The translations under genes were made by a program, and so were the position numbers. Below the pieces are notes generated by a model. It saw nothing but the letters and a program-made list of their open reading frames with translations. It made no database searches and was not told where the DNA came from. Of a stretch of 64,000 nt of DNA, positions 46,080 through 55,737 are shown one piece after another; the first letter of the stretch is position 1, and every line of letters begins with the position of its first letter. The stretch comes from DATFVA01 sp963764235. Its GTDB lineage: Bacteria > Bacteroidota > Ignavibacteria > Ignavibacteriales > Ignavibacteriaceae. Where the stretch lies: NCBI GenBank assembly GCA_963764235.1, contig CAVXRO010000008.1, positions 1-64,000 of the forward strand. The letters are read 5' to 3'.

Positions 46080-47017
46080 AGTATTAATCCTTTTATGATT
46101 ATTAAATTATTTATATCATACCTTTGATCAATGGGTAATGGGATAATTTGACTAGCTAATGAATATTCCAACTCATTTTTATTGCACCAATTAAATACGT
46201 TGGGCCAAAAAGTTGGCACATAAATTTTATTCTCTATCAACTTAAAACGTAAAGTTTCATTTTCAGTTCTAAACGGATATACCATTGGAATTTCTTCTGA
46301 AAATGGTAGACTAAAAAGATTTATTTTGCCTAAATTCTCTTCAAAAAACATATAATTTTTCCGTCGAGCATCCTTCACTCTTTCGTAATTAATAGATGAT
46401 AGCAATGAGTTTGTCAATTTTGACATTTTCATTATTGGTTTATTTATCAAAGCATTTTCATTTTGTTTATAATCTTCGTAAGCGCTTTCGGCTGAACAAT
46501 CTATTCGTTTTAATAAATGTGACATTCGTTCGTAAGAAACATCGTATTGTAAATTTATATCCAGATTAGCATCAGTGTAAAGATAAGCTCCATCAGCTAC
46601 CCCAAAAAATTTTCGCGCTGAATAGAAAGTATCTATTCCTTTTATAGGCTTGGAATAAAAAGCTTGTGAATTATCAACAATTAAATTTTTACCTATTTTT
46701 TCAGCTAACTGTTCTATCGTTTTCTGTTTCAAACCAAAATAATTAGTATATAAAAAAGCTTCCTTACTTAGTATTTTTCGATTAAAAATTGGATTTAATT
46801 GTTCATCTATTGAATAAAACTCATATGGCAGCCCCAATTTTTTGATCGGTTCAAATATTACGTTACAAGTATAATATGGCACCCAAATTTTTTTATATTG
46901 TTTTGCTTTCAATAAATACTCAATGCAATTCCTGCCAGTATTTAGTCCAATAGCGTTTTCATGATATTCTTTACCCCCATTTAATTCCAACTCAAAATAC
47001 CCACCGATTGTACTCAT
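46076..47017 (-). CDS. Shortened DegT-like PLP-fold protein
   Basis: 313 residues, smaller than usual aminotransferases. Fold-type I features remain: NTGRNCIEYLLKA at the start, WVPYYTCNV, the PLP aspartate in IVDNSQAF and a lysine in YSARKFFGVADGAYLY where Schiff-base lysine is expected. The C-terminal domain is reduced. It may be a divergent sugar aminotransferase or a partner of the full-length DegT enzyme three genes upstream in the coupled cassette. It overlaps both neighbours by four bases. Confidence 0.7.
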   Translation of the reverse strand: MSTIGGYFELELNGGKEYHENAIGLNTGRNCIEYLLKAKQYKKIWVPYYTCNVIFEPIKKLGLPYEFYSIDEQLNPIFNRKILSKEAFLYTNYFGLKQKTIEQLAEKIGKNLIVDNSQAFYSKPIKGIDTFYSARKFFGVADGAYLYTDANLDINLQYDVSYERMSHLLKRIDCSAESAYEDYKQNENALINKPIMKMSKLTNSLLSSINYERVKDARRKNYMFFEENLGKINLFSLPFSEEIPMVYPFRTENETLRFKLIENKIYVPTFWPNVFNWCNKNELEYSLASQIIPLPIDQRYDINNLIIIKGLIL

Positions 47018-47703
47018 ATCAACTCGTACTCATTTAACATTTTCCTGATTTTCTCTTTTGAATTGAACATCATTACATCAATTATTGAAAGGGAGGCAAC
47101 AAATTTGTTATTAAACTGCTTATAAAGAATCTCATTTGTTTTTATGAATTTTAACTCAATCCTATTTTTCTTAAACTCATCTTTATCATAAAGATTTCTC
47201 CCACCAATAGTATTGTAATACTGTGTTTCATTAAAATATTTACAAATTTCTAGAATTCTTTCTTTCCCACTTAATTCTACCCCAATTTTCTTTTCAGATG
47301 AAATAATAAATTCCTTTTCAATTCTTAAATAATTTACAATTTCAATAATACTATTTGAAACAAATTTTGCAAGATTTAATTCTTCAAAACTTAAAATCTT
47401 CTCAATAATCGGGTAAACATCAGAGAAATAACTTGCTTTGTTATAAGCCTGGTAAATTGTTTTTAACAATTTTACAGAGTCAACTCTAATCTCTATTGCA
47501 TTAATTTTCTTAAATGAAGAAGCACCTTTAAGACCAACAGTAAAATAAAACGGCTGCCCATTTAATAAAATTCTGTTCCGGTTTATCCATCCCTGTTTTA
47601 TATAGTTTACATCATCGTAAATTACAAACTTATCAGCCGCATTAATTAATTGAAAATAGCCTATATAAGGGAAAAAATATGGCTGCATTATAGCTAAACT
47701 CAT
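47014..47703 (-). CDS. WbqC family protein
   Basis: 229 residues of the WbqC-like family: it begins AIMQPYFFPYIGYFQLI and continues DKFVIYDDVNYIKQGWINRN and FTVGLKGASSFKKIN, with a histidine/asparagine-poor C-terminal half (YYNTIGGRNLYDKDEF). The family occurs in O-antigen and capsule loci next to aminotransferases, but its reaction is not established. Here it lies between two PLP-fold genes with ATGA overlaps on each side, which argues for a joint product, perhaps an acylated or amidated aminosugar. Confidence 0.88.
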   Translation of the reverse strand: MSLAIMQPYFFPYIGYFQLINAADKFVIYDDVNYIKQGWINRNRILLNGQPFYFTVGLKGASSFKKINAIEIRVDSVKLLKTIYQAYNKASYFSDVYPIIEKILSFEELNLAKFVSNSIIEIVNYLRIEKEFIISSEKKIGVELSGKERILEICKYFNETQYYNTIGGRNLYDKDEFKKNRIELKFIKTNEILYKQFNNKFVASLSIIDVMMFNSKEKIRKMLNEYELI

Positions 47704-48833
47704 ATATTATCTTTCTGAAGATTTTCTATATATTCACAAATCATGTCAATATTTTCTTCCTGTAAGCTTCCATAAATTGGTAAACAAAGCACCTGAGATG
47801 CGACTCTGTTTGCCACGGGTAAATTATCAACTGATGCACTTGATAAACTTCTGTACGAAGGAAAGTTACTTATCAACGGATAAAAATATCTTCTTGAAAA
47901 AACATTATTCTTTTTAAGTTCATCATAAACTTTCTCTCTGTTAGCTCCAAACTCCGATTCATTAATAATAACAGGGAAATATGAATAGTTATATTTTACA
48001 CCTGTATAACCTTCAGATAATGTTATACCTTTAACATTTTTTAAGTTCTCACAGTATCTTTCAGACACTTTCTTTCTTCTTACAATTTCCTGATCAACTA
48101 TTTCAAGACCAAGAAGCCCAATTACAGATTGAAACTCATTCATCTTACCATTAATACCTGGAGCAATAACTGTCACCTGATCAGCAAACCCAAAATTTTT
48201 CAGGAAATCAATCCTTTCTTTTAATTTCTTATCCTTTGATATTATGGCTCCACCTTCAAAGGTAGTAAAAAGCTTGGTGCCATGAAAACTCAATACAGAC
48301 ATGTCCCCTTCGAGCATTAGATTTTTATTTTCTATTTGGATCCCAAAGGCATGTGCTGCATCATAAATAACCTTAAGTCCATACGTATCAGCAATCGCTT
48401 GTATTTTTCCTGTGTTACAAGGATGACCATAGACATGAACGGGCATTATGGCTGTGGTTTTAGGAGTAATGAGTGCCTCAATCTTATCCGGATCTAAATT
48501 CATGGTATTATTGTCAATATCCCCAAAGACAGGAGTGATGCCATTCCATTTTAATGCGTGTGTTGTTGCCACAAAACTAAAAGGAGTTGTAATAACTTCA
48601 CCTGTAATGCGTAATGCCTGCAAACCGACAACCAAGGCTATCGTAGCATTAGCGAATAAGTTTACGTTCTCAACATCTAAATATCTGGCTAATTCTCTTT
48701 CAAATTTTTGATGAAAAGGACCACTATTCGTGAGGATTTTATTCCGCCATATTTCCTCGAGATAGGGTTGAAGTTTTTCCAAAGGAGGAAGATTCGGCTG
48801 AGTTACATAAATGGATTCCTTGTTTGTTTTCAT
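47700..48833 (-). CDS. DegT/DnrJ/EryC1/StrS sugar aminotransferase
   Basis: 377 residues. The PLP lysine is in LSFHGTKLFTTFEGGAI (about 187). Also present are FANATIALVVGLQAL, YDAAHAFG and PVHVYGHPCN. The sequence has the look of VioA-like dTDP-4-amino-4,6-dideoxyglucose transaminases, but this is a guess from motif style. It leads the coupled four-gene cassette with WbqC, the short PLP-fold protein and the epimerase. The flippase gene ends six bases upstream of it. Confidence 0.9.
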   Translation of the reverse strand: MKTNKESIYVTQPNLPPLEKLQPYLEEIWRNKILTNSGPFHQKFERELARYLDVENVNLFANATIALVVGLQALRITGEVITTPFSFVATTHALKWNGITPVFGDIDNNTMNLDPDKIEALITPKTTAIMPVHVYGHPCNTGKIQAIADTYGLKVIYDAAHAFGIQIENKNLMLEGDMSVLSFHGTKLFTTFEGGAIISKDKKLKERIDFLKNFGFADQVTVIAPGINGKMNEFQSVIGLLGLEIVDQEIVRRKKVSERYCENLKNVKGITLSEGYTGVKYNYSYFPVIINESEFGANREKVYDELKKNNVFSRRYFYPLISNFPSYRSLSSASVDNLPVANRVASQVLCLPIYGSLQEENIDMICEYIENLQKDNI

Positions 48834-48839
48834 TTAAAA

Positions 48840-50283
48840 TTACCTTCTTAAAAATTTTGTTAGAATTATCTCTTTAATCTCAAAATAAGGTTCAAGTTTA
48901 AAAGTTTCCGAAATACTTACAACAAGAAATGTACCAAGTGTTAACTGCCCGATTAGAAGAAATAAAGGTGCAATATTTATAAACAAAATTGGTATAAATA
49001 ATATAATTGCTATGAATGAGGCAATTAAAAAACTGGGTGTAATATCTTTAATTTGCTCCCAAATGCCATAATGGATTAAAGCACCAGTATATTTACTATT
49101 TAAGAAAAAAGCAAAAAAAGAAGTGAATATCCGTAATATTAGCATTGGAATGATTCCCCAAATAATAGCCACTAAAATCACAGGAATTATTAGAATTTTT
49201 TTGATCACTTCAAGTTTTAAGAATAGGTCTGATCTCCCTTTAACATTGAGCAGATTAAGATTTAATGAGTGGAGAGGGTAAAGGATTAACACAAAACAAA
49301 ATAACTGAAGATAAATAACAGACTGCATCCATTTCAGACCAATTAAAGTTAAAATTAATGGTTTTGCAACGGCTACCATCATCATCATTAAAATAAATGT
49401 TATAAACATTGTGTTCTTAATTTAATTTTTTAAGTCCTGACTTAAGTGCTGCAGGATCATTCTGCATCTTTGTCAGAACCGGATAACTTACACGCTGAAT
49501 AACTCCGCTAATATTACTAGAGGGCAAACTAGCAAATGTGTTAGCACGTGTGTAAAAACCGAGTTGTTCGGGTGGAAAATACTTACCGATAACTACATAG
49601 GTAAGGTTTTCAAAGATGGTGTTAAGTAATCCGGAAGCGAGCAGCTTTGATCCAAATGCAAAAAGTTCTTTGAATGATTGTAAACTGAATATTATTTCCG
49701 GACGCCATTTATGCCACATCCATAAGAGAATTATTCTGAATAAATTGTTTGAAATTGTGCGCCATACAAGACTCCATACCCCAAAACCAATATACGCAAG
49801 ATAAATTGATAGAATTCCTGATAATGTATTTGCTATTGCAGAAATTTTAGTCTGGGTTTTGATATCTATTTCTTTTGTAAGCTGAGTAACCTGCACAATA
49901 CCAAAACTATTTATTATAACTACCAGTCCTAAAACTTTAATTATAGTAATTAGTTGTTTTTCATTAAAAAATGAAGCAATTAAACCAGAAGAAAAGAAAA
50001 GTGTTATATAAAATATTGTAGATACAAAAATGTTGAAATAAAAAACTGTATTATAATCCTTATTTGTGCAGTCATTTTTTCTAATTAATGCTTGGCTAAA
50101 CCCGCTATCAACAAATGATTGAGCGATTGCAATAAAAATTGTAATCATTCCGATTAAACCAAACTCACGAGGTTCGAGTAGCCTGGCAAGAACTATCCCG
50201 ACAACAAATGTAATAATTTGTGTCAGGGAATTATCAATGAAACTCCAGGTAATACCTGTTATAGTCTGTTGTTTTAATGACAT
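48840..50283 (-). CDS. wzx: Wzx-type oligosaccharide flippase (frameshifted)
   Basis: Frames 49417-50283 and 48840-49409 form one MOP-superfamily protein of about 480 residues; deleting one A opposite 49421-49423 reads GLKKLIKNTMFITFILM across the gap. It starts MSLKQQTITGITWSFIDN and shows about 12 to 14 membrane segments, with FGLIGMITIFIAIAQSFVD and YVVIGKYFPPEQLGFYTRA, both typical of Wzx/TuaB-like flippases. It should move lipid-linked repeat units across the inner membrane. It precedes the DegT gene by six bases. Confidence 0.85.
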
Positions 50284-50319
50284 AAAGGTTGCACGAAGAA
50301 ATGAGAAATCATAATTGAA

Positions 50320-50655
50320 TCAATCATTTATCATATTTCTTCTCAAAAAAATTGCAAGTTGTCCGGGTGTAATATTCAAATATTTCCCCTGATAATGGGT
50401 AATAAAATGATTTAGAAATAATTTGTAAATCTCAATAGGAAAATTTTCCCTACTTAGTGTATCATTAAAAGAAATATAATCTGGGTGTACATTAACTAAC
50501 ACCATACCATTATTTTGGACAATCCAATCTGTCTTCTTTATCATCCATATGTCAGGCTTTTCTTCTCTCATCAATATAAAAGAAGTAAAATCCTGAGGTA
50601 GTGTATATGGCATTTCAACATAGCCGCCGTTTTTATGTCGTTTTTTTTTTACAAT
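50320..50655 (-). pseudogene. 3' fragment of a polysaccharide deacetylase gene
   Basis: The translation RHKNGGYVEMPYTLPQDF and MVLVNVHPDYI matches residues 205-305 of the fusion protein at 57991-60144. The 5' part, with the catalytic HDV motif, is absent; the match stops in an A-rich tract near 50650. It ends in frame at 50320, 36 bases before the flippase start. It is a leftover of recombination with the related gene. Confidence 0.75.
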
Positions 50656-50721
50656 CAGAGAACGATATTTTTAAACTTGTTGAAGGGGTTGATTAATCTT
50701 AAAAATCATGAATAATAAAAA

Positions 50722-50747
50722 AAAGGGATACATTTGCGTATCCCTTT
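50722..50747 (-). terminator. Intrinsic terminator of the 50770-51996 gene
   Basis: AAAGGGATAC pairs perfectly with GTATCCCTTT around a 6-base loop, followed on the minus strand by eight Ts. It lies 22 bases after the lipoprotein stop codon. Confidence 0.85.
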
Positions 50748-50769
50748 AAAGAGCATATAACAAGATTGT

Positions 50770-51996
50770 TTAGAACTGAAAGTATCTTGCCCAGTTGCCT
50801 TGGTCAACAAAGCGGCAACTGTTAGCCTCTACTGGTATTCCGTTGTCGAAATCCCAGTCAAACCCCCACATTGTATCGGTTCCACCACCACCGCATTCAA
50901 CGGTTTGTTCGACTAAAAATACCTGCATACCACCTCCATCTGAACAATAATCAACTCCTTCTTCATACATCAGCACACCAATTATTTCACCGCATCCCGG
51001 TACAAAATCATTATGAGTAAGCGCCTCAGCAACCAATGCATTGACTCTATCAACATTAATCTGATCTTCCCAGCTTACACCACCTGCATACCCCTGGTCA
51101 TCAAGCAAGACCCAGATTGCAGCTTGAATATCAGCCATATTGTTTTGTGGAAATCCATAACCGCCTTGGCCAAATGTTTTATTGTTTAAGATCCAGTTAA
51201 CAGCACCAATGTTTTGAGCAGAATCAACATAACAATGAATGTCCTCGCTAGAGCATAGGAAATCAACTTGTATAGGTGTTGGACCTCCCAAAGCTCCACG
51301 GTCTCTGTCAATACACCACCCATTTAGTGTGTATAACAAAGTAGAAGTAGGATCGCTCGTTTCTCGCAGTTCAGCATTTTCCATATAATAATTTGAACCC
51401 GGAACACTATTCAAAAAACGCCAATTCCCGTTTGGTAAATCGGGGCATATTCCTGCACCGCCAGTACTCTCATAGCTAACCACACCATGTGCAGCTATAT
51501 AAAAATGCTCAGGAACGTCTGCGTCAGGGGCTAAATTTAAATAATTTAGCAAATCTGCCTTTAAAACAGTTGTGGACCAGGATGAGGCCCCGCTGGTTGT
51601 ATTAAGATCAAAATGACCGGGTTGCGGACTACCCTGGCTGTTTGCGTGGAAACCGCCGTTTGCGGCATCATTATTTAAGGTTGTTGCAAAATCAATATGA
51701 ACTTCAGTAATTACTCCAACTCCTCCATCAAGATCATATGAAATTTCCAAGTCCCCGCCTGCAGTCAAAGTAAAAGTTGCTGTACCAACCGGATTGTGCT
51801 GTCCGGCAATCAGGTCTACAGTAGCAGTTCCGCCGGCACTAATTGCAGTTGGATCGCAAGTATATGTGTAGATCGGTGGAGGTACGGGTTTATCCAGATT
51901 AGAATCAGGAGAATTGATGCTGTCCGAGCTCTGACAGCTTACAAATAGTAAGCTGAAAAGAGCAAGGAACGAGAAAAGTATAACATGTCTTTTCAT
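50770..51996 (-). CDS. Large exported lipoprotein, unknown
   Basis: 408 residues from ATG 51996; GAGGG is five bases upstream. The signal ends in the lipobox LFVSC at about 16-20, so it is lipid-anchored. The mature part begins SSDSINSPDSNLDKPVPPP, then a beta-rich region with a collagen-like or choice-of-anchor flavour (GNWRFLNSVPGSNYYM, LYTLNGWCIDRDRG, AAIWVLLDDQGYAGG). Seven cysteines remain in the mature protein, suggesting disulfides. I do not recognise the family. Its own strong terminator and the gaps on both sides suggest independent expression within the glycan locus. Confidence 0.7.
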   Translation of the reverse strand: MKRHVILFSFLALFSLLFVSCQSSDSINSPDSNLDKPVPPPIYTYTCDPTAISAGGTATVDLIAGQHNPVGTATFTLTAGGDLEISYDLDGGVGVITEVHIDFATTLNNDAANGGFHANSQGSPQPGHFDLNTTSGASSWSTTVLKADLLNYLNLAPDADVPEHFYIAAHGVVSYESTGGAGICPDLPNGNWRFLNSVPGSNYYMENAELRETSDPTSTLLYTLNGWCIDRDRGALGGPTPIQVDFLCSSEDIHCYVDSAQNIGAVNWILNNKTFGQGGYGFPQNNMADIQAAIWVLLDDQGYAGGVSWEDQINVDRVNALVAEALTHNDFVPGCGEIIGVLMYEEGVDYCSDGGGMQVFLVEQTVECGGGGTDTMWGFDWDFDNGIPVEANSCRFVDQGNWARYFQF

Positions 51997-52186
51997 AAGG
52001 TCCCTCATTATGATTGTTATTAATTAGTAAATTGTATTCAGGTAAAGAACTATCCGTACAATTCTCACGCCACCAAAAATCGTGTGAAATTTTTCAAAAA
52101 TTCAATATTGCACAATTATTAATCCTAAAACTATACATTTTATTTCAGAAGATTTTCTAAATGAGACAGGATTTTTTGTGCCTTTT

Positions 52187-53266
52187 TCAACCAAATAATG
52201 CACAAAGAAGAATTATTTTAATATACTTATATAATAATTTACCTTCAAGTTTCAGGATCACATCGGGTAAATGTCTATTAAAACTATTAAAAAACGGATA
52301 TATGAGATTTTGAATTTTTTTGTTTTTACTTGAATTTGTAGTGTAGGGTCTTTTTTTATGATAAACTTTTAATGGTTTTGCATTCCAGTTTTCCTTAAAG
52401 AATACTAAATTAGTATTTTCATTGGCAGTTCTTCCCAAACCAACAAATGTTACACGGAGTTCATTTTGTGCTATTTTTATCATTTCCCAATGCAATTTAT
52501 GATTGCCATATAAGTCCTTTTGACTTTTATTAAGTCCTGTGTATTCAAAATGAATGCGATTTTTGAAATGTAATACGAGTGATGCAGCTAAAGGTTCAGA
52601 GTTATATTCAACAATTGGTAAATATAAGAGTCCTGATTCTTTAAGAATTGTCCATATATTATAAAAAAATTTATACGGTGCAGGAGGGAGGCCGAGGCTT
52701 TTCCTTAACTTAACTTCTAATTTGTAGAATATTTTTAAGTCTTGTTCAGTTTCCCCCAGGCGGAATAATAAATTATTCTCTTCCGCTTTTTTAATAAATC
52801 TTCTGATGCTTCTTCTACCGAATGCTTTAAATGTTTCCTCAATAGTCGGTTTCAGTTCAATGATATGAACAAGATAATCGCTGGAATTTGAAAATCCAGG
52901 GATAATTTCCTCGTTGAGATTTCTAAAATCGAATTCGGATATGGATCCAAATTTGGATTCGATTTCCTTAAGAATTGAATTTAAATCTATGTTTTCTGGG
53001 AGTATAAAATTACAGTAATTGGTAAACGGTAATGATATTATTTTCTTTTTATTGTTTGAATTAGGGTTATCAAGGACAAAAGGAATAATGCCTTTTATTT
53101 CATTAGTATCATCATCCAGCACTAAAAGGTAGAATGGTTTAAAATTATAACTGATGCATAAGGCTTTTAGCCAGGCTGGATGATGGTAAATCGTTGCCTT
53201 CTCCTCGCTAATGAGAAAAGGAATTATTCGAGAGTCATCTAAATTTTCGGTAACCGTAAAATTCAT
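52187..53266 (-). CDS. FemAB-like GNAT protein (1)
   Basis: 359 residues of the FemAB/GNAT-like group. Features: YHHPAWLKALCISYNFKPFY at the start, IPFVLD, LPFTNYCNF, then GRRSIRRFIKKAEENN and the second acyltransferase half with LAASLVLHFKNRIHFEYTGL and GNHKLHWEMIKIAQ. FemAB-type proteins transfer amino acids from aminoacyl-tRNA; related proteins occur in exopolysaccharide loci with unknown role. Its ATG overlaps the stop of the next gene upstream (TAATG), so the two are co-translated. The two proteins are clearly paralogous. Confidence 0.8.
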   Translation of the reverse strand: MNFTVTENLDDSRIIPFLISEEKATIYHHPAWLKALCISYNFKPFYLLVLDDDTNEIKGIIPFVLDNPNSNNKKKIISLPFTNYCNFILPENIDLNSILKEIESKFGSISEFDFRNLNEEIIPGFSNSSDYLVHIIELKPTIEETFKAFGRRSIRRFIKKAEENNLLFRLGETEQDLKIFYKLEVKLRKSLGLPPAPYKFFYNIWTILKESGLLYLPIVEYNSEPLAASLVLHFKNRIHFEYTGLNKSQKDLYGNHKLHWEMIKIAQNELRVTFVGLGRTANENTNLVFFKENWNAKPLKVYHKKRPYTTNSSKNKKIQNLIYPFFNSFNRHLPDVILKLEGKLLYKYIKIILLCALFG

Positions 53267-54441
53267 TAACCTATATGCCTGTAAAATGTATTACCGATTA
53301 TTTTTAAAATAAATATCGGTGTTTTATTGAATAGGTGATTATAAAAACCATGTGTTTTTGTTTCTGATGAAATAAAAGATTGTGATTTTAGATCGTATCG
53401 GGAAGTGTATATTAATCGTTCTTCCGTATTAAAGCCCAGTTTGAATCTGCGAAGCCCCTCGTGGTTGATTTCAGTTCTGCCAAAATCAAATTCCTCGTAT
53501 CCTTCATTTGTATATTTCCTTATTGCTTCCCACATCACAAGATGATTCCCACGAAGATTCTGATATTTTGAAAATGACGCACCGAATTTATATAGTATCT
53601 TTTTCCCGATCTTAAAATACATGGCTCCGGCTATATAGTTATCGTTGTGTCGGGCCAGAAGAATATCTCCAATGCTTTTACCAATAATATTTCTATAAAT
53701 AGTACTAAAGAAACTATATGGCTGTGGCGGTAAGCCATGTTTTTGTCGGGTTTCACAGGTCATTTCATAAAATATCTTTAGACCTTTAACATCATTCTTT
53801 ATAACTACCTGCACATTTTCTCTGTTAGCTTTTTTAATGTTTCTTTTAGTATTATCCGAAAAAGATTTTAAAATTTTATTTTCGTCTTTCTGCAACAATA
53901 AAATATGCCGCAAATCCGTTCTAAATTCAATAGGTTCGAACGGAAATTTTGTATCTGATGAACGGAATTCGATATAATCTAATTTATTTTTCTTTGAATA
54001 TGCAATAACTTCCTTTTGAAGTAGGCCGGAATCTTCAATAGTATGAAAGAAAGGGTCACAAAAATCACTGAAAGGTAATGAAACCAACCGTCTGCCCGTG
54101 ATGAAACTTGATATCTGCATTGCCGGAACTAATGAACAAATTTTATCATTATTAAAAATTGAAAAGTAAACGGGTTTGTAACCATAGGAGTCGTGCAGCA
54201 CTTTTGCCCATTCTCTTGAATGAAAGAATGAATAAACTTTATGCTCCAGGATCAGATGATTCCAGTCTGTAATTTCAAGCGGATTGACTATTTGTATCTG
54301 TTTGATTTTTTTTCTTTCAGCTATGCAGTAAAAATAAATTAATTGATATTTTAAGCGGTTTATTTTACCTCCTAACAAAGTTCTGTCAAAACAACTATCG
54401 CTAAATAAACCATTAAAGATTTCTTCAACCTGGAATCCCAA
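53266..54441 (-). CDS. FemAB-like GNAT protein (2)
   Basis: 391 residues as an open frame from TTG 54441, but the homologous part begins at IQIVNPLEITDWNHLILEH (about residue 48), so the first 45 or so may not be translated; no good ATG is at that point. Core motifs: SFFHSREWAKVLHDSYGYKP, LPFSDFCDPF, SFSDNTKRNIKKANRENV, LRGNHLVMWEAIRKY and the final YEEFDFGRTEINHEGLRRFK. The family links amino acids to cell-wall precursors; in exosortase-associated loci a FemAB-type gene is common. It overlaps the paralogue by one base. Confidence 0.78.
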   Translation of the reverse strand: MGFQVEEIFNGLFSDSCFDRTLLGGKINRLKYQLIYFYCIAERKKIKQIQIVNPLEITDWNHLILEHKVYSFFHSREWAKVLHDSYGYKPVYFSIFNNDKICSLVPAMQISSFITGRRLVSLPFSDFCDPFFHTIEDSGLLQKEVIAYSKKNKLDYIEFRSSDTKFPFEPIEFRTDLRHILLLQKDENKILKSFSDNTKRNIKKANRENVQVVIKNDVKGLKIFYEMTCETRQKHGLPPQPYSFFSTIYRNIIGKSIGDILLARHNDNYIAGAMYFKIGKKILYKFGASFSKYQNLRGNHLVMWEAIRKYTNEGYEEFDFGRTEINHEGLRRFKLGFNTEERLIYTSRYDLKSQSFISSETKTHGFYNHLFNKTPIFILKIIGNTFYRHIG

Positions 54442-54510
54442 TTTTTTTCTGGAACTCGAAATATTCAGAGAGCAAAGCTGTCAATTCCGATGAAAATTTA
54501 CTTTAGTTTT

Positions 54511-55686
54511 TTAATTTCTAGTGAGTGTGTGAACTAATTCCAGGTATTTTGAACTCATAATACTCCAGGAAATCTTTAATATATCGGCAAAGGCATATCG
54601 TGCCATTTCCTCCCTTAAAACCTTGTTATTTATTAACTTATTTACATTATAAACAATACTCTCAATGTCTTCAGGGTTAATATAGCATACACTTTTATCC
54701 TGGAAAATTGTGTGTACTGAAATTAAATCGGAAATAATAAAAGGTAATCCTGTAAGTGCATATTCAACAGCTTTTGTTGGTAGGGCTAAATTCATATACT
54801 CAGTCCGTTCGTAGGTTATTATGCCCATATCAAAATCTTTAATCATATCACTAACTTTCGTATATGGTACAGCTTCATTAAAAATTACAGATTTCGTTAA
54901 TTTAAGTGTGTAAATTAAATGTCTCAATTCATTCGAATACTCATTAGTAAAAGTTCCATATAAATGGAACTCAGCATCCGGGACTATTTTTAATATCTCA
55001 GGCATAGCATTCAAAAAATAGTGCAGTCCAAAACGCCGTTCAACTGTTCCATGATATAAAAACTTAAATCCTTTTTTCTCATCCCGACTAAATCGTTCAT
55101 CAGAATACCTAAACAAATTTTCATCTGCGGAATTCATAATAAGGGAAGTTTTCTCGACGTTGATTCCATGTTTTAAAAGAATATCAAGGCATTCTTTTGT
55201 AACTGTAATTACATGATCAGCAAAAGCGCATGATACTTTTTCAACAAATTTTATAAGAAATTTGAATTGATAAAATTTTTTATCTCCCCATTTATCTTTG
55301 AAAAGCTCAACTGAAACATCGTGCATGTCAAGGATAACCGGAACCTTTTTTAGTTTAAAGAAAAATGCAGCGAATACCAGGTAATCGGGCATATTATGTA
55401 CGTGGACAAGGTTATATTTTTCTTGAAGAGCAAGTGAGGTGGTTTTAATGAAAGCTTTGATAAGAAAAAATAAAGAAACAGCTAAATATGAGATAACTTT
55501 ATCCTTGGGATAATTTCTCATAATTCTAAAAAATCTTATACCGTTTACTTCTTCATAATCGGACTGGTCATCGTAGCGTAGGCAAATTAGATCTACTTTA
55601 ATGTTATGGTTTATTAAAGCAGAAGAAAGCCTTATGATCCTTCCATCATGGTTAAAGTTTGATTGAGCTATCATCAATACGCGCAT
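54511..55686 (-). CDS. GT4 family glycosyltransferase
   Basis: 391 residues, GT-B fold. N-terminal RVLMIAQSNFNHDGRIIRL, LVHVHNMPDYLVFAAFFFK and ILDMHDVSVELF form the acceptor domain. The donor side has KFLYHGTVERRFGLHYFLNA, VIFNEAVPYTKVSDMI and YMNLALPTKAVEYALTGLPF. The same start motif occurs on three other proteins or fragments here. It probably adds a sugar to the repeat unit or to a carrier lipid. It is followed by the FemAB pair on the same strand. Confidence 0.85.
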   Translation of the reverse strand: MRVLMIAQSNFNHDGRIIRLSSALINHNIKVDLICLRYDDQSDYEEVNGIRFFRIMRNYPKDKVISYLAVSLFFLIKAFIKTTSLALQEKYNLVHVHNMPDYLVFAAFFFKLKKVPVILDMHDVSVELFKDKWGDKKFYQFKFLIKFVEKVSCAFADHVITVTKECLDILLKHGINVEKTSLIMNSADENLFRYSDERFSRDEKKGFKFLYHGTVERRFGLHYFLNAMPEILKIVPDAEFHLYGTFTNEYSNELRHLIYTLKLTKSVIFNEAVPYTKVSDMIKDFDMGIITYERTEYMNLALPTKAVEYALTGLPFIISDLISVHTIFQDKSVCYINPEDIESIVYNVNKLINNKVLREEMARYAFADILKISWSIMSSKYLELVHTLTRN

Positions 55687-55737
55687 AACAGTTTGTTAAT
55701 TCATCTTCCTATGAAATTCTAATCATTTTATTCTAAA

